From Bacteroidaceae bacterium (lineage in GTDB: Bacteria; Bacteroidota; Bacteroidia; Bacteroidales; Bacteroidaceae): a DNA stretch of 54,324 nucleotides. The notes under the pieces are model-generated. The model was not told the DNA's origin. It ran no database searches and worked only from the letters and a program-made list of their open reading frames with translations. A program made the position numbers and the translations under genes. Of the stretch, positions 1 to 9,825 are shown piece after piece (the stretch's first letter is position 1; each line of letters begins with the position of its first letter). The DNA lies in assembly GCA_017617335.1 (NCBI GenBank), contig JAFZWK010000027.1, positions 1-54,324 on the forward strand, written 5' to 3'.

Positions 1-330
1 GGTACGCTCTACGGCCGTGACGTGATCCAGGGTGTGCTGGTGAAGATGGTGGACTGCATGCGCGAGCTTCTGCTCGAGGGCAAGAAGATCCAGTTGGGCG
101 AGCTCGGCAGCTTCGGCATCGGTCTGAGCACCAAGGGAGCCAACACCGCCGCCCTGTTCACCGCCGAGAACATCAAGAAGGTGAACGTGAACTGGGAGCG
201 CGGCAAGCTCTTCAAGAACCTCCGTGACGACGCCACCTTCCAGCTCGTACCCAGCCGCAAGGCTCAAGAAGATGCGGTAGCCGACGCAAAGCGCCAGGAA
301 ACGTTGCAGCCTGAGGAGGATGGGGACTAA
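1..330 (+). CDS. HU-like DNA-binding protein, 5' end outside the window
   Basis: The reading frame is open from base 1, so the start codon lies upstream of the window. About 109 codons are visible. The sequence resembles the HU/IHF-like nucleoid proteins of Bacteroidetes: a basic segment with the LGELGSFGI turn, then an acidic, Ala-rich tail ending EEDGD. Proteins of this family bind and bend DNA. In Bacteroidales this long HU-like type often sits near amidase and VirE-type genes, but none is adjacent here. A CTAG-rich repeat tract follows directly after the TAA stop. The family call rests on the central HU-like segment; the N-terminal half cannot be judged. Confidence 0.8.
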   Translation, partial: GTLYGRDVIQGVLVKMVDCMRELLLEGKKIQLGELGSFGIGLSTKGANTAALFTAENIKKVNVNWERGKLFKNLRDDATFQLVPSRKAQEDAVADAKRQETLQPEEDGD

Positions 331-333
331 GAC

Positions 334-510
334 CTAGTAGCCCTAGTATGACTAGTAGCCCTAGTATGACTAGTAGCCCTAGTAGAACTAGCAGGACTAG
401 CAGGACAAGTTGACTCCCAGGCCGAGTCGGCCTGGGAGGGACTAGGAAGACTAGGAGGGACTAGGAAGGCCTAGGAAAGACTAGAGGGAACTAGGAAGAC
501 TAGGAAAGGA
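334..510. repeat. CTAG-dense intergenic repeat tract
   Basis: Fifteen CTAG tetramers occur in about 180 bases. The first part is an 18-bp unit (CTAGTAGCCCTAGTATGA) present twice in tandem at 334-351 and 352-369, with a partial third copy. After a central palindrome the tract changes to GACTAGGAA-like units. It begins four bases after the stop codon of the HU-like gene and contains no credible ORF. Function is unknown; it could be a transcript 3' end structure, a protein-binding array or an expanded repeat. Confidence 0.85.
414..438. repeat. Perfect 25-bp palindrome in the CTAG tract
   Basis: Arms CTCCCAGGCCGA and TCGGCCTGGGAG surround a single central G, so the RNA form would have an 11-bp GC-rich stem with a three-base loop. 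It divides the CTAGTAG-type repeats from the CTAGGAA-type repeats. It has no T-run after it, so it is not a standard intrinsic terminator. Confidence 0.8.
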
Positions 511-516
511 GGAAAG

Positions 517-542
517 TGGAGGGGACATCAGTGCCCCCTCCA
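517..542 (+). terminator. Possible terminator hairpin between convergent genes
   Basis: TGGAGGGG and CCCCTCCA form an 8-bp stem with a ten-base loop, followed by an A/T-rich stretch (TTGAACAAATTTT). It lies between the HU-like gene and the convergent OmpA-type gene, where a terminator would be expected. The T-run is weak, so the call is tentative. Confidence 0.45.
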
Positions 543-606
543 TTGAACAAATTTTAAAACCATCGTTTATGAAAAAAACAACACCCTCGCGGGCTTTTCT
601 TTTTAC

Positions 607-1731
607 TTATTGGTCGGCCCGATACTGAACTTCCTTGGTGCGGAATTTCTTGATGCTTACCTTGTCCTTCACGTCCTTGAGCCCTGTTGCAGTAATGATC
701 GTTACTCGGTTCTTGTCGTTCTCGGCAAAGGGTTGGATGGTGTCGCCAAAGTATTCTGCCGTGATGATGGAAGAATCAACGCCTGCGTCTACGAGGGCTT
801 TCACGGCCTTCTCTGAGCGCTGCTGGGAGTAGCCCATGTTGATCTTGGGATTGCCCGTCTGGACGTCGGCGTAGGATTTCAGGGAGACCTTACACTCGCG
901 ATGGTCTTTCAGGAAGGCTCCGATGGCTTTCAGCTGCTCGTCAGGATCGTTGAAGTCGCTCTCGCGGATCTTGTAGAACACGTTCCACGTGATGGTTCCG
1001 TCCTCAACGCGGGGAGTGTAGGAGATGTCGTCGAACCAAACGGTATCCACGCGCGTAGCCCACACTTCTTCCTTTTTCGGCTTCTTGTAACCGAACTTGA
1101 AGGTGAGACCTGCCTGAGCCGTGAATTGGTTGTGGTCGTTTACAAATTTGCGGGTCTTCCCGTTTGCCAGATAATTGTAGTCAGCCTCGAGATTGAGGGC
1201 AAGGTTCTTGCAGAGGTTGAACTCGAGTTGAAGTCCCATCCTCAGATTGTATGCCTTTTTGCCATCCTTGTCGGCAAACTCGATGAGTGACCCTTGATTG
1301 AACAGGTCTAATGCCTCGTCGTTGTTCCAGGCATAGTTCATGCCGAAGCCGCCTATTATGTAGAGGTTGACGGGAGTGTAGTATGAACGTGTGAAAATGC
1401 TTACCATATTGACGAGCAGGTCTGCGTTTCCTGTCACGTAGTTGTAGTCGAACTGCTGTGTGGGAGCGTTCCTGAAGGGAGCGTTGGACTTTGCCCAGAT
1501 TCCGTTTACGCCGATGCGTGCTCCCAGGTTGGGGTTGAAGAAGTGACCCACGCTGATGGTTCCCGTTGGAGCCCAGGTACGTCCGAAGGCGAATTCTGTG
1601 TCATACGTGTTTTGCATGCCTCCCTGCACACTGACGAACGTGTAGGGCGCAATGGGCTTTTCTTCTGTCTGGGCCGTTGCGGTCAGCAGGAATCCCAGTG
1701 TCAGGGCGACTATCATGTAAAGGCGTTTCAT
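607..1731 (-). CDS. OmpA-family outer membrane protein
   Basis: A 374-residue protein with a signal peptide (MKRLYMIVALTLGFLLTATAQ). Residues about 25-215 have the alternating aromatic pattern of an eight-strand-type outer membrane beta-barrel. Residues about 255-355 are an OmpA C-terminal peptidoglycan-binding domain, shown by the segment NPKINMGYSQQRSEKAVKAL and the final NDKNRVTI. The barrel would sit in the outer membrane and the C-terminal domain would hold peptidoglycan in the periplasm. The gene has its own Bacteroidetes-type promoter upstream and is separated from the DUF3256 gene by about 70 bases. It resembles the major OmpA-like porins of Bacteroides and Prevotella. Confidence 0.9.
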   Translation of the reverse strand: MKRLYMIVALTLGFLLTATAQTEEKPIAPYTFVSVQGGMQNTYDTEFAFGRTWAPTGTISVGHFFNPNLGARIGVNGIWAKSNAPFRNAPTQQFDYNYVTGNADLLVNMVSIFTRSYYTPVNLYIIGGFGMNYAWNNDEALDLFNQGSLIEFADKDGKKAYNLRMGLQLEFNLCKNLALNLEADYNYLANGKTRKFVNDHNQFTAQAGLTFKFGYKKPKKEEVWATRVDTVWFDDISYTPRVEDGTITWNVFYKIRESDFNDPDEQLKAIGAFLKDHRECKVSLKSYADVQTGNPKINMGYSQQRSEKAVKALVDAGVDSSIITAEYFGDTIQPFAENDKNRVTIITATGLKDVKDKVSIKKFRTKEVQYRADQ

Positions 1732-1756
1732 GAGTCTATCTTTCTTTGATAATGTG

Positions 1757-1787
1757 CAAATGTAGGGAGTTTTCTTCTATTCGCCAA
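1757..1787 (-). promoter_or_regulatory. Promoter of the OmpA-type gene
   Basis: On the minus strand TACATTTG (1764-1757) matches the Bacteroidetes -7 element TAnnTTTG. A TTG at 1787-1785 lies 20 bases upstream, the usual -33 spacing. It is about 25 bases before the ATG. Confidence 0.7.
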
Positions 1788-1804
1788 CACTTTTCAAGAC
1801 TTTT

Positions 1805-2437
1805 TCAGTTTTCTGGCGAGAAGTCTTTGCCATTCCATCGATAGATGAGCGGATGAGTGTACTCTTCTGCAATTTTCTTTTCCTCTCCAGCCAACTCGTT
1901 TGTCTGCAGGGTGTAGGTTAGCCGAGCTTCCTCATCCTGGTTGGCATCGATGCTGATGAGCGTGAGGTCTCGCAGGCTCATTTGGGTGAATCTGGCTGCT
2001 TGTTTCAGGCTGTCTGGGACGGGGTTCCAGAAATCTTCCACCTGGGGTTGCGGCGCATCTATCTGTATCGGGGTCCAGTCGGAGCGGTAGAAGGTGATGC
2101 GGCTGTCAGGAGTGGGTCCCAGGTATGTGCTGATCAGACAGAAGATGCTGTCCGTTGAAGACAGGAGTCTCATCTGGACAATGCTGCGTCCTGTCATCTG
2201 GATGCGCAGATAGTTCTTTGTCAGATCTGTCATCTCGGTATACTGATCCAAGAGGTTCTTCACTCTCGCCTGCATGTTGTTTTCCTTGAAGTCAATACAA
2301 TCCAAGCGGTTGTTTTCCGTTATCAGAGGAAAGATGCTGTCAGGCGCGGCAGCAAAGATATCGCGGATGGACAGTTGAGCCTGCCCGAAGGTGCATGCGA
2401 ACCATGCGAGTGCAACAAAAATGATTCTTTTCAGCAT
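1805..2437 (-). CDS. DUF3256 family protein
   Basis: A 210-residue protein with a signal peptide ([21 protein letters not shown]). It resembles the DUF3256 family, secreted or periplasmic proteins of unknown function found almost only in Bacteroidales: a conserved start with [15 protein letters not shown] and a middle section describing beta-strands around [13 protein letters not shown]. Its ATG overlaps the end of truA by seven bases, so the two are probably translated from one message together with the upstream endonuclease gene. No catalytic motif is visible. Confidence 0.8.
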   Translation of the reverse strand: MLKRIIFVALAWFACTFGQAQLSIRDIFAAAPDSIFPLITENNRLDCIDFKENNMQARVKNLLDQYTEMTDLTKNYLRIQMTGRSIVQMRLLSSTDSIFCLISTYLGPTPDSRITFYRSDWTPIQIDAPQPQVEDFWNPVPDSLKQAARFTQMSLRDLTLISIDANQDEEARLTYTLQTNELAGEEKKIAEEYTHPLIYRWNGKDFSPEN

Positions 2438-3198
2438 GATGATGTCTTATTGTATTTTATATCTACCAGAAAGAGTGCGTTCCCAGGCACGCTCTCGCCT
2501 GCCGAGCAACGGTTCTTCTGTTCTATCACGTCTCGGAAATCCTCGATGGAAAGTTTACCTCGCCCCACTTCTATCAGGGTTCCCACGATAGCCCGCACCA
2601 TATTGCGCAGGAAACGGTTGGCGGTAATGGTGAATCTCCATACGCCAGGCTCCAGTTCGTCCCAATGAGCCTCCACGATGGTACACTCGTTGGTTTTTGT
2701 ATCTGTGTTTACCTTGCTGAAGCTGGTGAAGTCGCGATATTCCAGCAGCACCTTTGCCGCCTCGTTCATCCGATGGAAATCGATCTCCCCATAAAGTTGC
2801 CAGCTGTATGAGCGACGGAACGGATTCTTCCTGAGATGCACGAAGTAATGGTACGTCCTACGGGTGGCGCTGAAACGTGCGTGCATGTCGTCGGCAACGG
2901 GTTTCACTTCCTGCACGGCTATGTCAGGGGGGAGAATCTTGTTCAGCTTGTACGTCAACTGAGCGCAATCCAGCGGCTGCCCGTTATCCTCTTCTGAAGC
3001 GGGGAAATCGAAATGGGCGACCATCATGGCAGCATGTACCCCTGTGTCTGTTCTTCCTGCCCCAACCACCTCGATGGACGTGCGAAGCAGCGTGGAAAGA
3101 GCCTTCTGGAGAGTCTCCTGTATGCTCACTCCGTTGGGTTGAATCTGCCAACCATGATAAGCCGAACCGTCATAGGATAAAGTAATAAAGTATCTCAT
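2431..3198 (-). CDS. truA: tRNA pseudouridine(38-40) synthase TruA
   Basis: A 255-residue enzyme that converts uridines 38-40 of the tRNA anticodon arm to pseudouridine. The catalytic motif [11 protein letters not shown] is intact, with the nucleophilic Asp at about residue 51. The N-terminal [10 protein letters not shown] and the C-terminal [14 protein letters not shown] segment are both family hallmarks. Length is normal. I place the start at ATG 3198-3196, which overlaps the TGA of the upstream endonuclease gene by one base (TGATG); a GTG one codon earlier is also possible. The overlap implies translational coupling. Confidence 0.95.
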   Translation of the reverse strand: MRYFITLSYDGSAYHGWQIQPNGVSIQETLQKALSTLLRTSIEVVGAGRTDTGVHAAMMVAHFDFPASEEDNGQPLDCAQLTYKLNKILPPDIAVQEVKPVADDMHARFSATRRTYHYFVHLRKNPFRRSYSWQLYGEIDFHRMNEAAKVLLEYRDFTSFSKVNTDTKTNECTIVEAHWDELEPGVWRFTITANRFLRNMVRAIVGTLIEVGRGKLSIEDFRDVIEQKNRCSAGESVPGNALFLVDIKYNKTSSC

Positions 3199-5528
3199 CA
3201 CTTCAGTATGTATGTGCCGTGCCGCAATCCTTTCAGAGCCTCGCTGCGTGGCGCCTTGCGAACCAATACGCCACCTGGTGTGTAGACGCGAACCACCCTG
3301 TCCGTGTCCGCTTCCCCTGCAATGTCGTGAATGCGGGTCGGACGCGAATAGTCGCTCATTTGGACGTCGTCGATGTTGATACGCTTGTTTCCAGTAGCCA
3401 GGTTTTCAAATTTGAGTCGGATGTCACCCTCCATTTTCACTTCAAAACCATATCGCTTCCAAGAGCCGACGATGATATCCTGAGTGACAGGAGTCCACGA
3501 TTCGCCTCCATCCAGGCTATAGCTCACACGAAGTCTCACGCCCTTGTCCTTGTTGTAAAGGCCTGTCCAGAACCATAGCGAGTCACATCCTGTGGTCTTG
3601 TCAGATTCCATTTCCAGACATCCTTCACCTTTCATTCTTACACTCTTGCCGCCATTCCGATTGTCGTCAGCAGCAAGGAGGGCATTGTTGAAAGTCCATC
3701 TGCTGGCATTGCAGTCAACAGAAGCCGTTGCGTATGCTCCCTTGGTACCGTTCTCGAAATCTTCGAAGAATGACTTCTGGCCGTCTACACTGGCGGTCAG
3801 GGTCACGACCTTTTCCTCCATACCAGCTGTGGTCAGCACCATTTCACCCTCGTATTCACCTTCTTCCTCTTGAGCGGACAGTCGGACGAAGAACGTGGGT
3901 GCGCTACCGGCAAGAATGAGCTCGGCAGTCCATTCCTCACCGTCTACGCTGATTTGGAAAGGCGCCTCCACACTCACGTAAGTCACATATTCCTGCACGG
4001 CCATCGCAGTAACGCTGACCAGCTTAGGCTCGCTGTCCTTGCCTGGAACGGTAGTGAAACTGATTTCCATGGGTGTGACGCTGAAGACGGGCGTCGTCTC
4101 TGGCATTTCCACACGCACTTCGTTGCTGCCTGCAACCAGTTCCCCATCGCGGATGATGCTTACCGTATAATAATAGGTAGTGTTCGCCTTTACGCTTTTC
4201 ACCTGATAAGTCGTGTCTGTGGTCGTGTAGGTGGCAAAGTCCGTATGAGTCCCCTTCTCGTCTTTGGTGTAGACCTCCAGCGTGTATTCTGCTCCTGGCT
4301 CATAGTTCATCCAGTTGGCTGTGAAGCGACGATTGTAGACGGTACAGACGATATCGGTAGCCTCGTAGGCAGGGATGCCGTCTACGAAATCTATCCTAAG
4401 CAGATTGCTTTGCTCGTACCCGCTTCCGCTGATAGTGAGGACTGCGCTATAGGAACCTGGATTCTGAGGTGAGATCCTCAGTGGCAAGGCGAAGCCATCG
4501 GTTATCTGAGCGGGAGTCACAAGGGTACCTCCCAGTTCAAACGCTGGATTGTCTGCATTGACGAGAACATCTTCCGTAAAGTTGCGGCCTCTGACAACAA
4601 GATTCGTCTCGTATCCTTTCTTTATGGATTGGAGACCAAAATTCAATTCTGTTTCAGCCTTGGGGACAAACAATTCAGCCGATGACGATTCCTTGTCGAT
4701 GTAGAATGCGTGTGACGTACTGTCGCCCCAAATATAACTGCTCAGGGTGGGATAGTCGATGAAAGGATTGCGGTTTCCTTGTATGCCGTGAACCGTCCTG
4801 TTGCGCTCCTCTTCGATCTCGTCCACAGGATCTTCGCTAGCCCAATCGAGCATCAGCTGGCTGACCTGAGGCTGGAGCACCAGATCTGATTCAGGATTCA
4901 CGGTAAGCAGTCCTTCGGTAGTACACCACAGGTCGCGCATGTGCTGATAACACGTTGCCATGTAGAAGTAAACACGTGCAAAGTCTCCTTTCCACTCGTC
5001 GGCTGGTTCCCATGCTGTAATCTGATTGTTGGGGTTGTAGCTGCTGCTCTTGCCCACCTTGATGGCTCCATTCTCCCAGGAAACTTTTCCGTCTACCACT
5101 CCGATGGGATTGTTGCTCTTGCGCAGATTTGCATTCGCATCACTTGGGAAAAGGTTGAAGAGATCGCAATATGCATTGTTTACAACATGTCCCCACCAGC
5201 TGTTGGCCCAGACGTGCTCGATGTTCATGTTGCTTACCGCTGTCAGGTTGTTGTTGAACTTGCGTAATTCGTTGCTGTAGCGGTCGCGAACGTAGCCTTC
5301 CTCTGTCTGATCCGAAAGGTAGAACCCTTCCCACGTGTATCCCTCTCCCTTTCCTCCGTAGTTCAGAACCTGATCAGGTTGGATCAGGTCATGCAAGGCA
5401 TTCTTCAAGGCAACTCCCTTCAGTCCTTCCACCTGGCGGTAGTAGGACATTTCCTGTGCAATCAGCTGCAGACAGCAGCAGAATGACATCAATAGGGCGA
5501 GTGCCTTTTTGTTCAATTTGCGTTTCAT
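3198..5528 (-). CDS. Large secreted endonuclease I with Ig-like and C-terminal sorting regions
   Basis: A 776-residue secreted protein. After a signal peptide (residues 1-24) comes an endonuclease I domain (about 30-240) with [12 protein letters not shown], the conserved His-bearing motif, and [20 protein letters not shown]. This family cuts DNA non-specifically. The middle holds beta-sandwich segments, including a fibronectin type III-like stretch (about 385-475), and a C-terminal carbohydrate-binding-like module (about 585-735). The end, [19 protein letters not shown] then GTYILK, resembles the C-terminal tails of secreted Bacteroidetes proteins. It probably degrades extracellular DNA. truA follows with a one-base overlap. 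Confidence 0.88.
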   Translation of the reverse strand: MKRKLNKKALALLMSFCCCLQLIAQEMSYYRQVEGLKGVALKNALHDLIQPDQVLNYGGKGEGYTWEGFYLSDQTEEGYVRDRYSNELRKFNNNLTAVSNMNIEHVWANSWWGHVVNNAYCDLFNLFPSDANANLRKSNNPIGVVDGKVSWENGAIKVGKSSSYNPNNQITAWEPADEWKGDFARVYFYMATCYQHMRDLWCTTEGLLTVNPESDLVLQPQVSQLMLDWASEDPVDEIEEERNRTVHGIQGNRNPFIDYPTLSSYIWGDSTSHAFYIDKESSSAELFVPKAETELNFGLQSIKKGYETNLVVRGRNFTEDVLVNADNPAFELGGTLVTPAQITDGFALPLRISPQNPGSYSAVLTISGSGYEQSNLLRIDFVDGIPAYEATDIVCTVYNRRFTANWMNYEPGAEYTLEVYTKDEKGTHTDFATYTTTDTTYQVKSVKANTTYYYTVSIIRDGELVAGSNEVRVEMPETTPVFSVTPMEISFTTVPGKDSEPKLVSVTAMAVQEYVTYVSVEAPFQISVDGEEWTAELILAGSAPTFFVRLSAQEEEGEYEGEMVLTTAGMEEKVVTLTASVDGQKSFFEDFENGTKGAYATASVDCNASRWTFNNALLAADDNRNGGKSVRMKGEGCLEMESDKTTGCDSLWFWTGLYNKDKGVRLRVSYSLDGGESWTPVTQDIIVGSWKRYGFEVKMEGDIRLKFENLATGNKRINIDDVQMSDYSRPTRIHDIAGEADTDRVVRVYTPGGVLVRKAPRSEALKGLRHGTYILK

Positions 5529-5608
5529 CTTTCCAAATGGAACAACTCGTTGGGAATGCTCAGCAATGAGGACAAGCTGGTTGTGGAAAAGAAGTGGAAC
5601 AATACTCT

Positions 5609-5821
5609 TTACCTGTTCTTGTTCCTGTTTGCTCTTTTCCGGCGAATGTCAGCTTTCTTTTTTGCCGATCCAGAGCCGTGGGAGCCAGTGACGTATTTCT
5701 TCTTCTTGGCTTTGGTCTTCGTGCCCCCAGTCTCTTGCTTCTTTTCTTTCTTGGGACCTCCACGAAACGTTATGCCGTTCTGGATGACCAAATCAATGTC
5801 GTCTCCTCCGTGGTTTGACAT
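5609..5821 (-). CDS. Small lysine-rich protein of unknown function
   Basis: A 70-residue ORF starting ATG ten bases after the stop of the AICAR transformylase gene on the same strand. The first 20 residues look folded (DIDLVIQNGITFRG); the rest is very basic and low in complexity (Lys, Arg, Gly, Ser), as in a nucleic-acid-binding or disordered tail. No family is recognised. Support is position and strand; a longer ORF on the other strand overlaps it (5550-5999) but looks like a shadow. Confidence 0.5.
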   Translation of the reverse strand: MSNHGGDDIDLVIQNGITFRGGPKKEKKQETGGTKTKAKKKKYVTGSHGSGSAKKKADIRRKRANRNKNR

Positions 5822-5831
5822 AAGTGCGGAA

Positions 5832-7013
5832 TTAGTGGTGGAAAAGACGTATATTGGTGAAAGTCATGGCGATACCATATTTGTCGCACGTCTCTATCAC
5901 GTTGTCATCGCGGACAGATCCACCAGCCTGGGCGATGTATTGCACACCGCTCTTGTGAGCCCGCTCCACGTTGTCGCCAAAGGGGAAGAATGCGTCTGAG
6001 CCAAGGCTTACACCCGTGTTCTGGGCTATCCACTCGCGTTTCTGCTCGCGTGTCAGAGGTTCAGGTTTTTTAGTAAAGAACTTCTGCCATTCGCCGTCTT
6101 GCAGGACGTCCATGTAGTCATCGCTGATGTAGATGTCTATGGTGTTGTCGCGGTCAGCACGCCGTATGCCAGGCACAAAGGGCAGATTCATCACTTGCGG
6201 ATGCTGGCGCAGCCACCAGATGTCGGCCTTTGAACCAGCCAGGCGCGTGCAGTGAATGCGGCTCTGCTGACCAGCTCCGATGCCGATGGCTTGGCCGTCC
6301 TTCACGTAGCAGACGCTGTTGCTCTGCGTGTATTTCAGGGTGATGAGAGCTATCATCAGGTCGCGGCGTGCTTCCTCAGGAAACTCCTTGTTCTGCGTGG
6401 GAATGTTCTCGAACAGGGCTGGATCAGAGAGGCAGACCTCGTTGCGTCCCTGCTCGAAGGTGATGCCAAAGCATTGCTTGCGCTCGATGGGCGCAGGGCG
6501 ATAGGAAGGATCCATCTGGATGACGTTGTAAGTCCCTTTTCGCTTCTCACGCAGTATCTCTAAGGCTTCAGGCGTGTAACCAGGGGCGATGATGCCGTCG
6601 CTGACTTCGCGCTTGATGAGCAACGCGGTAGCTTCGTCGCAAGTATCGCTCAGGGCGATGAAGTCGCCGTATGAACTCATGCGGTCGGCTCCCCTGGCAC
6701 GAGCGTAAGCACAGGCAATAGGGGAGAGAGGTACGCGAATGTCATCCACAAAGTAGATACGGCTGAGCGTCTCGTTGAGGGGTAGGCCCACGGCGGCTCC
6801 CGCAGGCGAGACGTGCTTGAACGAGGCGGCTGCTGGCAGTCCTGTGGCAGCCTTCAGCTCTCGAACGAGTTGCCAACTGTTCAGGGCATCGAGGAAATTG
6901 ATATAACCTGGTCGTCCGCAGAGGACGGTAATGGGCAGTTCACCCTCTTCCATATAGATGCGCGAGGGCTTCTGATTAGGGTTGCACCCGTACTTTAACT
7001 GTAGTTCCTTCAT
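5832..7013 (-). CDS. Stand-alone AICAR transformylase (PurH C-terminal domain type)
   Basis: A 393-residue phosphoribosylaminoimidazolecarboxamide formyltransferase. It transfers a formyl group from 10-formyl-THF to AICAR, the penultimate step of purine synthesis. The catalytic Lys-His pair is in SFKHVSPAGAA (K66, H67). The IMP cyclohydrolase half of classical bifunctional PurH is absent, and the length fits the single-domain enzyme found in Bacteroidetes and Firmicutes. An open frame extends upstream to 7148, but I start at ATG 7013 because the promoter -7 element (7054-7047) lies just before it and MKELQLKYGCNPNQ is the expected N-terminus. Confidence 0.9.
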   Translation of the reverse strand: MKELQLKYGCNPNQKPSRIYMEEGELPITVLCGRPGYINFLDALNSWQLVRELKAATGLPAAASFKHVSPAGAAVGLPLNETLSRIYFVDDIRVPLSPIACAYARARGADRMSSYGDFIALSDTCDEATALLIKREVSDGIIAPGYTPEALEILREKRKGTYNVIQMDPSYRPAPIERKQCFGITFEQGRNEVCLSDPALFENIPTQNKEFPEEARRDLMIALITLKYTQSNSVCYVKDGQAIGIGAGQQSRIHCTRLAGSKADIWWLRQHPQVMNLPFVPGIRRADRDNTIDIYISDDYMDVLQDGEWQKFFTKKPEPLTREQKREWIAQNTGVSLGSDAFFPFGDNVERAHKSGVQYIAQAGGSVRDDNVIETCDKYGIAMTFTNIRLFHH

Positions 7014-7046
7014 TTCGTTTTTATCTTGTTTCTTTATTTTTTTCTG

Positions 7047-7054
7047 CAAAATTA
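7047..7054 (-). promoter_or_regulatory. -7 element before the AICAR transformylase gene
   Basis: TAATTTTG on the minus strand matches TAnnTTTG and is 33 bases before the chosen ATG. Its position argues against the upstream start at 7148. Confidence 0.55.
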
Positions 7055-7200
7055 CGAATAAGCAAGAGATAAGCCAAATAAAACCTGCACAAAGTTCATT
7101 AAGAATCTTAAAACGGCGAGTCGATGGCTCCAGACAGCAGAGTATCATATTGCTCCATAAAAAAACTCCCTAAAAGATTCTGTTTCTTAGATTTTATAAT

Positions 7201-7208
7201 TACTTTTG
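7201..7208 (+). promoter_or_regulatory. -7 element before the beta-helix gene
   Basis: TACTTTTG matches TAnnTTTG, 62 bases before the ATG at 7271. The -33 region has no clear TTG, so the match is moderate. Confidence 0.45.
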
Positions 7209-7270
7209 CCATGTCATTAAAGTTTAACGCTTTCTAACACCCTGGGCGGGAATAAATACAACAATGAAAA

Positions 7271-9805
7271 ATGAACACAGAAAATGAAACAATCTATTTG
7301 GGTCCAACACTTACTTGCAAGTATAGCCGGACATTTGGAACAGCTAAGAGCGAGATGCTCTTTCGAAGTTTCTTTAGGGAAATGTACCTCGTAGGTTTCA
7401 CTTCCAATGGATGCACAGGAGCCAATCCTTTAAATTTTACTATTCGCTTAAGACGACACGGAGAGTCAGGAACTTCGAGTGGATTCATCCAAATGCAAGA
7501 TAGCAGCTACGTCTATTGGCAAGTAGTTGTCCAGACACCAGCTTATGCTTTCCCTCCTTCGTTTCTTGTTGTTGAAAGCCACATGAATGGTTTTGATTTC
7601 AGAGGCTACTTGCTTGTAGACTGGTCTTTGTTCAACAACCCAGAAAATGTCAATTTCTCTAATGGTTATGACCAGATTAATATATCTGAGATAACTATCA
7701 ACGTCAATGCCATTCAAAACATTGAATGCAGTCCTATCATTGCTAATTTAAGACGGAAGGAGAATCTTTCTGCTACATCCTTTACGACACAATTCAACGA
7801 ATTTCAGTGTGTGCAACGTCAGATGCCTACCTACATTCCTTCAGGGAATACTTCAGTGCATACCATTTATGTAAATTCTCAGGATGACTTAAATGGAATT
7901 GCAAACAAGATTGTAGAGAAGGTATCGGAAGGGAAAAAAGTCATCACGATTTTGTTTAAGCCGGGCACATATATGTATAATCAAAAATGTGTGAATTTCC
8001 CTGTACCTGCAACATCAGGAGAACCCGTTACTAATTTCTCTAACATCTCTTTGCATTTCATTGGGAATGGGAGTACTTTGATTGGCAGTACAAAATCATT
8101 TCAAGGAGGGACGGAAACAGAAAGAGGTTATATAAAATACCTTATTGATTCTTCTTATGTAAGTGCTGTACAGGATCATTTATGTAGCGTATACAATTGG
8201 GTAGTGGTTAGCGAGGATGGTTTTTCTGAGGATTTATATGGAGAATTTACTCAGGCTCCCAACTTAGTTGAGGTTTATTTCGACAATTCATGGCACACTT
8301 TAGGTCTTCCATCACTCACCGAATCACCATTATGCAGGATAGCAAGAAAAGAATCTGTTGGCTCAACTGTTGGCAATATCACTCAGAATGCGATATTTAA
8401 GGACACCTTCATACAGATATATGCATGGTACCAATCTTATTTCTGTAAAGTACTTGAAATAACCGATGACTACATCTACTTCAAATGTATATCCTCGGAA
8501 GATCTTACAACTATTACAGAAGGAGATAGAAGTGCTTATTCTTTCAATGGTAATCATTTATTTGGCAAAATGCCATGTTATCGTCTGATTAACGAGCCCT
8601 ACAGAAAAAAAGTGTTTATTCAGAATGGCTATTTGTATACGAAAATTCCTTCCTCTAAATTTTACTTGTGTGATGCTGGAAATTTCATTTCGATATCTGG
8701 ATGTAGCTTCAAATCCGTATCGATATCCGGTTTCAACTTTAATGGAAGTGCTTTCATATTAGGGAACGGAAATTGTAAAATAGACCAACGAAACAATGCC
8801 ATAATAAGTTTCAACCAATTGAATTTAGACGAATATGCAGTTGTTTCTGACTGTAGATTCCTAAACATCAAAAGCGACGCTTTCCATGCGAATGAGACCA
8901 GCAATGTGATTTTCCGCGACAATTTCTGTATTAACACGCATCACAGAGTTGTGGAATACAGAAGAGGGAGTAATCTGTACGTTTGTGACAACCGCTTCGA
9001 GAACAGTGCTATTGGTCACAACAACGATGGTGCTATTATATGCTCAGGAGCAGGATACCATATTGCACGTAATTTTATCATGAATTTTTGCTATATGGGA
9101 ATTGGAGTTGGACAACACTATAATCTTTTTTTTGACGACTATGACGCTAGAATAGCAGTCCAAGGCATCGTAGAATACAATGAATTATATAACACACCAG
9201 AATTCCGAGGAAACATAGCGAATTCGCCATTGATGGACGGAGGTGGTATATATACATGGACCATCCACACTCAGTCTATAATCAGATTTAACGTAATAAG
9301 CGGATATTTTGGAATGTATGGGAATCGTGGAATTTTTTGCGACGATGGTACTTTTAACATAAAAATTTACGGGAACCTCATATTGAACAGCAACAATCAT
9401 TTCTGTTTGGATCTTCGGGAATGCATCATTGCGGACTGCTATAATCTTACCGAGCACAAACATAGTGATGTTCAAGAGGATAATAACAGAGGGAATTTTA
9501 TTCTATACAACATATTTGATGGGCGATACAAGTTTCAGGGACGCACCTCGGGTAATTCTGGCACAGCGTTCGATACAAGCAACATAAAAGGGAAGAACAT
9601 ACTCTTGCTGCCCCATCATTATGTTCTTAACGACAATAATACAGATAATGTGGTGGGCAAAATCGCATTTGATTGCAAAGAGGATGATTTTATTATATCT
9701 GGATGCGAAAGCAAAGAATTGTCCCTTCGTGTGCCATTCGATATGTACGAGAAAATTAAAAACTTACCCTTTCCGGAATTTATAATGGCAAGAATAAAGA
9801 AGTAG
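7271..9805 (+). CDS. Right-handed parallel beta-helix protein
   Basis: An 844-residue protein without a recognisable signal peptide (MNTENETIYLGPTLTCKYSR). Residues about 195-280 resemble the start of a pectate-lyase-like fold (HTIYVNSQDDLNGIANK, then LFKPGTYMY and LHFIGNGSTLIG). From about 475 to 710 it shows repeated short strands with Asn, Asp, Ile and Phe ladders (NVIFRDNFCINTHH, NLYVCDNRFENS, IVEYNELYNT), typical of a right-handed beta-helix. Such folds occur in polysaccharide lyases, epimerases and phage tailspikes; no catalytic residues can be assigned. Base composition is clearly more AT-rich than the neighbours, suggesting transfer. The BspA gene begins 20 bases later, so the two are probably co-transcribed. 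Confidence 0.75.
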   Translation: MNTENETIYLGPTLTCKYSRTFGTAKSEMLFRSFFREMYLVGFTSNGCTGANPLNFTIRLRRHGESGTSSGFIQMQDSSYVYWQVVVQTPAYAFPPSFLVVESHMNGFDFRGYLLVDWSLFNNPENVNFSNGYDQINISEITINVNAIQNIECSPIIANLRRKENLSATSFTTQFNEFQCVQRQMPTYIPSGNTSVHTIYVNSQDDLNGIANKIVEKVSEGKKVITILFKPGTYMYNQKCVNFPVPATSGEPVTNFSNISLHFIGNGSTLIGSTKSFQGGTETERGYIKYLIDSSYVSAVQDHLCSVYNWVVVSEDGFSEDLYGEFTQAPNLVEVYFDNSWHTLGLPSLTESPLCRIARKESVGSTVGNITQNAIFKDTFIQIYAWYQSYFCKVLEITDDYIYFKCISSEDLTTITEGDRSAYSFNGNHLFGKMPCYRLINEPYRKKVFIQNGYLYTKIPSSKFYLCDAGNFISISGCSFKSVSISGFNFNGSAFILGNGNCKIDQRNNAIISFNQLNLDEYAVVSDCRFLNIKSDAFHANETSNVIFRDNFCINTHHRVVEYRRGSNLYVCDNRFENSAIGHNNDGAIICSGAGYHIARNFIMNFCYMGIGVGQHYNLFFDDYDARIAVQGIVEYNELYNTPEFRGNIANSPLMDGGGIYTWTIHTQSIIRFNVISGYFGMYGNRGIFCDDGTFNIKIYGNLILNSNNHFCLDLRECIIADCYNLTEHKHSDVQEDNNRGNFILYNIFDGRYKFQGRTSGNSGTAFDTSNIKGKNILLLPHHYVLNDNNTDNVVGKIAFDCKEDDFIISGCESKELSLRVPFDMYEKIKNLPFPEFIMARIKK

Positions 9806-9825
9806 TAAATAAACTGACAACGGAT

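Noticed and set aside
581-600. Terminator hairpin at the end of the OmpA-type gene
   Set aside because: The stem has only three pairs (CCC with GGG), too weak to call although T residues follow on the minus strand.
5550-5999. 149-residue plus-strand ORF
   Set aside because: It overlaps two minus-strand genes and has an unusual hydrophobic composition typical of a shadow frame.
7014-7148. N-terminal extension of the AICAR transformylase
   Set aside because: The frame is open but includes the promoter, and the extension is hydrophobic and unlike the family.
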